Source: Eubacterium sp. UBA3720 (lineage in GTDB: Bacteria; Bacillota; Clostridia; Lachnospirales; Lachnospiraceae). From it: a stretch of 6,337 nucleotides of DNA. The DNA is taken from the NCBI GenBank assembly GCA_002371335.1, contig DFHP01000143.1, forward strand, positions 42,936 through 49,272, in the 5' to 3' direction. Of the stretch, positions 5,541 through 6,337 are shown in pieces (position 1 is the stretch's first letter; each line of letters opens with the position of its first letter). The translations under genes were made by a program, and so were the position numbers. The notes beneath the pieces were generated by a model. The model made no database searches. It was not told the origin of the DNA and worked only from the letters and a program-made list of their open reading frames with translations.

Positions 5541-5849
5541 ATGTCATATAAAATTAAAAAAGGCGATACAGTAAGAGTTATCGCCGGAAAAGATAAAGAT
5601 AAAGAGGGAAAAGTACTTCATGTAGACGTGAAAAAAGGAAAAGTCCTTGTAGAAGGCGTCAACATGGTGACAAAAAGCCAGAAGCCAAGTATGGCAAACC
5701 AGCAGGGTGGTATCATCCAGAAAGAAGCTTATCTCGATATCTCAAATGTCATGTATCTTCATAACGGACAGACAACACGTCTCGGATACAAGTTTGACGG
5801 TGACAGGAAAGTTCGCTATGCAAAGAAAACTGGCGAAGTAATTGATTAA
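5541..5849 (+). CDS. rplX: Large-subunit ribosomal protein L24 (uL24)
   Basis: The 102 residues match L24, an assembly initiator of the 50S located near the tunnel exit. A KOW motif is evident at about residues 5-31 (IKKGDTVRVIAGKDKDKEGKV), followed by VLVEGVNMVTKSQKPS (35-50) and the diagnostic GGIIQKEAYLDISNVM (56-71). The ribosome binding site TAGGAGGC (5527-5534) overlaps the rplN TAG stop, giving an 11-nt gap and probable translational coupling. rplE follows 20 nt after the TAA stop. Confidence 0.99.
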   Translation: MSYKIKKGDTVRVIAGKDKDKEGKVLHVDVKKGKVLVEGVNMVTKSQKPSMANQQGGIIQKEAYLDISNVMYLHNGQTTRLGYKFDGDRKVRYAKKTGEVID

Positions 5850-5853
5850 TTCG

Positions 5854-5861
5854 AGAGGAGG
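5854..5861 (+). promoter_or_regulatory. Ribosome binding site supporting a TTG start for rplE
   Basis: AGAGGAGG at 5854-5861 ends 8 nt before TTG 5870. The next in-frame ATG is at codon 16, far beyond normal spacing and inside conserved L5 sequence, so TTG is the credible start. Confidence 0.88.
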
Positions 5862-5869
5862 CACGAATC

Positions 5870-6337
5870 TTGAGCAGATATAAAGATTTATATAAGAACG
5901 AAATCGTCGATGCTATGACGAAAAAATTCTCTTATAAAAACGTGATGGAAGTTCCGAAGCTTGACAAAATCGTTGTTAACATCGGCGTTGGTGAGGCAAA
6001 GGAGAATGCTAAAGTGCTTGATTCCGCTGTCAGCGATCTGGAGAAGATCACAGGACAGAAAGCTATCGTCACAAAAGCAAAAAAATCTATCGCTAACTTC
6101 AAACTGAGAGAAGGAATGGCAATCGGTTGTAAAGTAACACTTCGCGGAGATAAAATGTATGATTTCGCTGATCGTCTGATCAACCTTGCACTTCCGCGTG
6201 TACGTGACTTCCGCGGTATCAATCCGAATTCTTTCGACGGAAGAGGAAACTATGCTCTCGGCGTAAAAGAGCAGCTGATCTTCCCTGAGATCGATTACGA
6301 TAAGATCGACAAAGTAAGAGGTATGGATATCGTATTC
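5870..6337 (+). CDS. rplE: Large-subunit ribosomal protein L5 (uL5), TTG start, 3' end beyond window
   Basis: L5 binds 5S rRNA in the central protuberance and contacts the P-site tRNA. 156 codons are visible and the frame is still open at the window edge; full-length L5 is about 179 residues, so roughly 23 are missing. The N-terminus is MSRYKDLYKNEIVDAMTKKF. Family segments are PKLDKIVVNIGVGEA (29-43), TGQKAIVTKAKKSIANFKLREG (61-82), and the signature LALPRVRDFRGI (106-117), then NPNSFDGRGNYALGVKEQLIFPEI. The TTG start is justified by the ribosome binding site 8 nt upstream and by family alignment; rare starts can lower initiation. rpsN and rpsH are expected next from the conserved gene order, but lie outside the window. 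Confidence 0.97.
   Translation, partial: MSRYKDLYKNEIVDAMTKKFSYKNVMEVPKLDKIVVNIGVGEAKENAKVLDSAVSDLEKITGQKAIVTKAKKSIANFKLREGMAIGCKVTLRGDKMYDFADRLINLALPRVRDFRGINPNSFDGRGNYALGVKEQLIFPEIDYDKIDKVRGMDIVF

Noticed and set aside
5932..6222. Minus-strand frame of 96 codons opposite rplE
   Set aside because: The plus strand encodes unmistakable L5 through this whole stretch.
1..6337. Mobile elements, CRISPR arrays, tRNA/rRNA genes, or foreign cargo
   Set aside because: Gene order is unbroken and canonical from rpsJ to rplE, with no transposase, inverted terminal repeats, spaced repeat arrays or RNA genes seen.

Overview
The window lies inside the S10-spc ribosomal-protein super-operon of a Gram-positive, low-to-mid G+C bacterium. 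All fourteen genes are on the + strand, in the order rpsJ (3' end only), rplC, rplD, rplW, rplB, rpsS, rplV, rpsC, rplP, rpmC, rpsQ, rplN, rplX, rplE (5' part only). Several proteins look like those I know from Clostridia of the family Lachnospiraceae: an L22 with an extended basic N-terminus, an L3 with the HAGSNGSSS loop, an S17 beginning MERNLRKT and an L4 with GTGHARQGS. That placement comes from remembered family features, not a database search.

Layout: positions 1-177 hold the last 58 codons of rpsJ. A 175-nt spacer (178-352) follows, the longest non-coding stretch here. From rplC to rplE the genes are tightly packed: gaps run from a 1-nt overlap (rplD/rplW, TAATG) to 30 nt, except for 69 nt between rplW and rplB. 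Nearly every gene has a strong AGGAGG-type ribosome binding site 6-9 nt before its start. Three genes use non-ATG starts: rpmC and rpsQ use GTG, and rplE uses TTG. For rpsQ the binding site places the start at GTG 4876, two codons inside the longest reading frame. I see no promoter or intrinsic terminator between genes, so the S10 and spc segments look like one transcript; the rpsQ-rplN junction is only 30 nt.

How the genes work together: L3, L4, L23, L2, L22, L16, L29, L14, L24 and L5 are large-subunit proteins. L2, L3, L4 and L16 approach the peptidyl-transferase centre, L4 and L22 line the exit tunnel, and L23, L24 and L29 surround its mouth. S10, S19, S3 and S17 belong to the small subunit. 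Co-transcription supplies them in balanced amounts.

The genes themselves are ordinary. The part worth a second look is the rpsJ-rplC spacer. It contains a perfect 16-nt tandem duplication (207-238), then two head-to-tail 36-nt units (263-334), each folding into a hairpin. The two hairpins differ by a compensatory base-pair change, by loop bases and by one purine, which suggests selection on RNA structure just upstream of the rplC ribosome binding site. It may be a ribosomal-protein or other cis-regulatory RNA element. A smaller GNRA-capped hairpin lies in the rplW-rplB gap and is preceded by the same AACTAGG heptamer.
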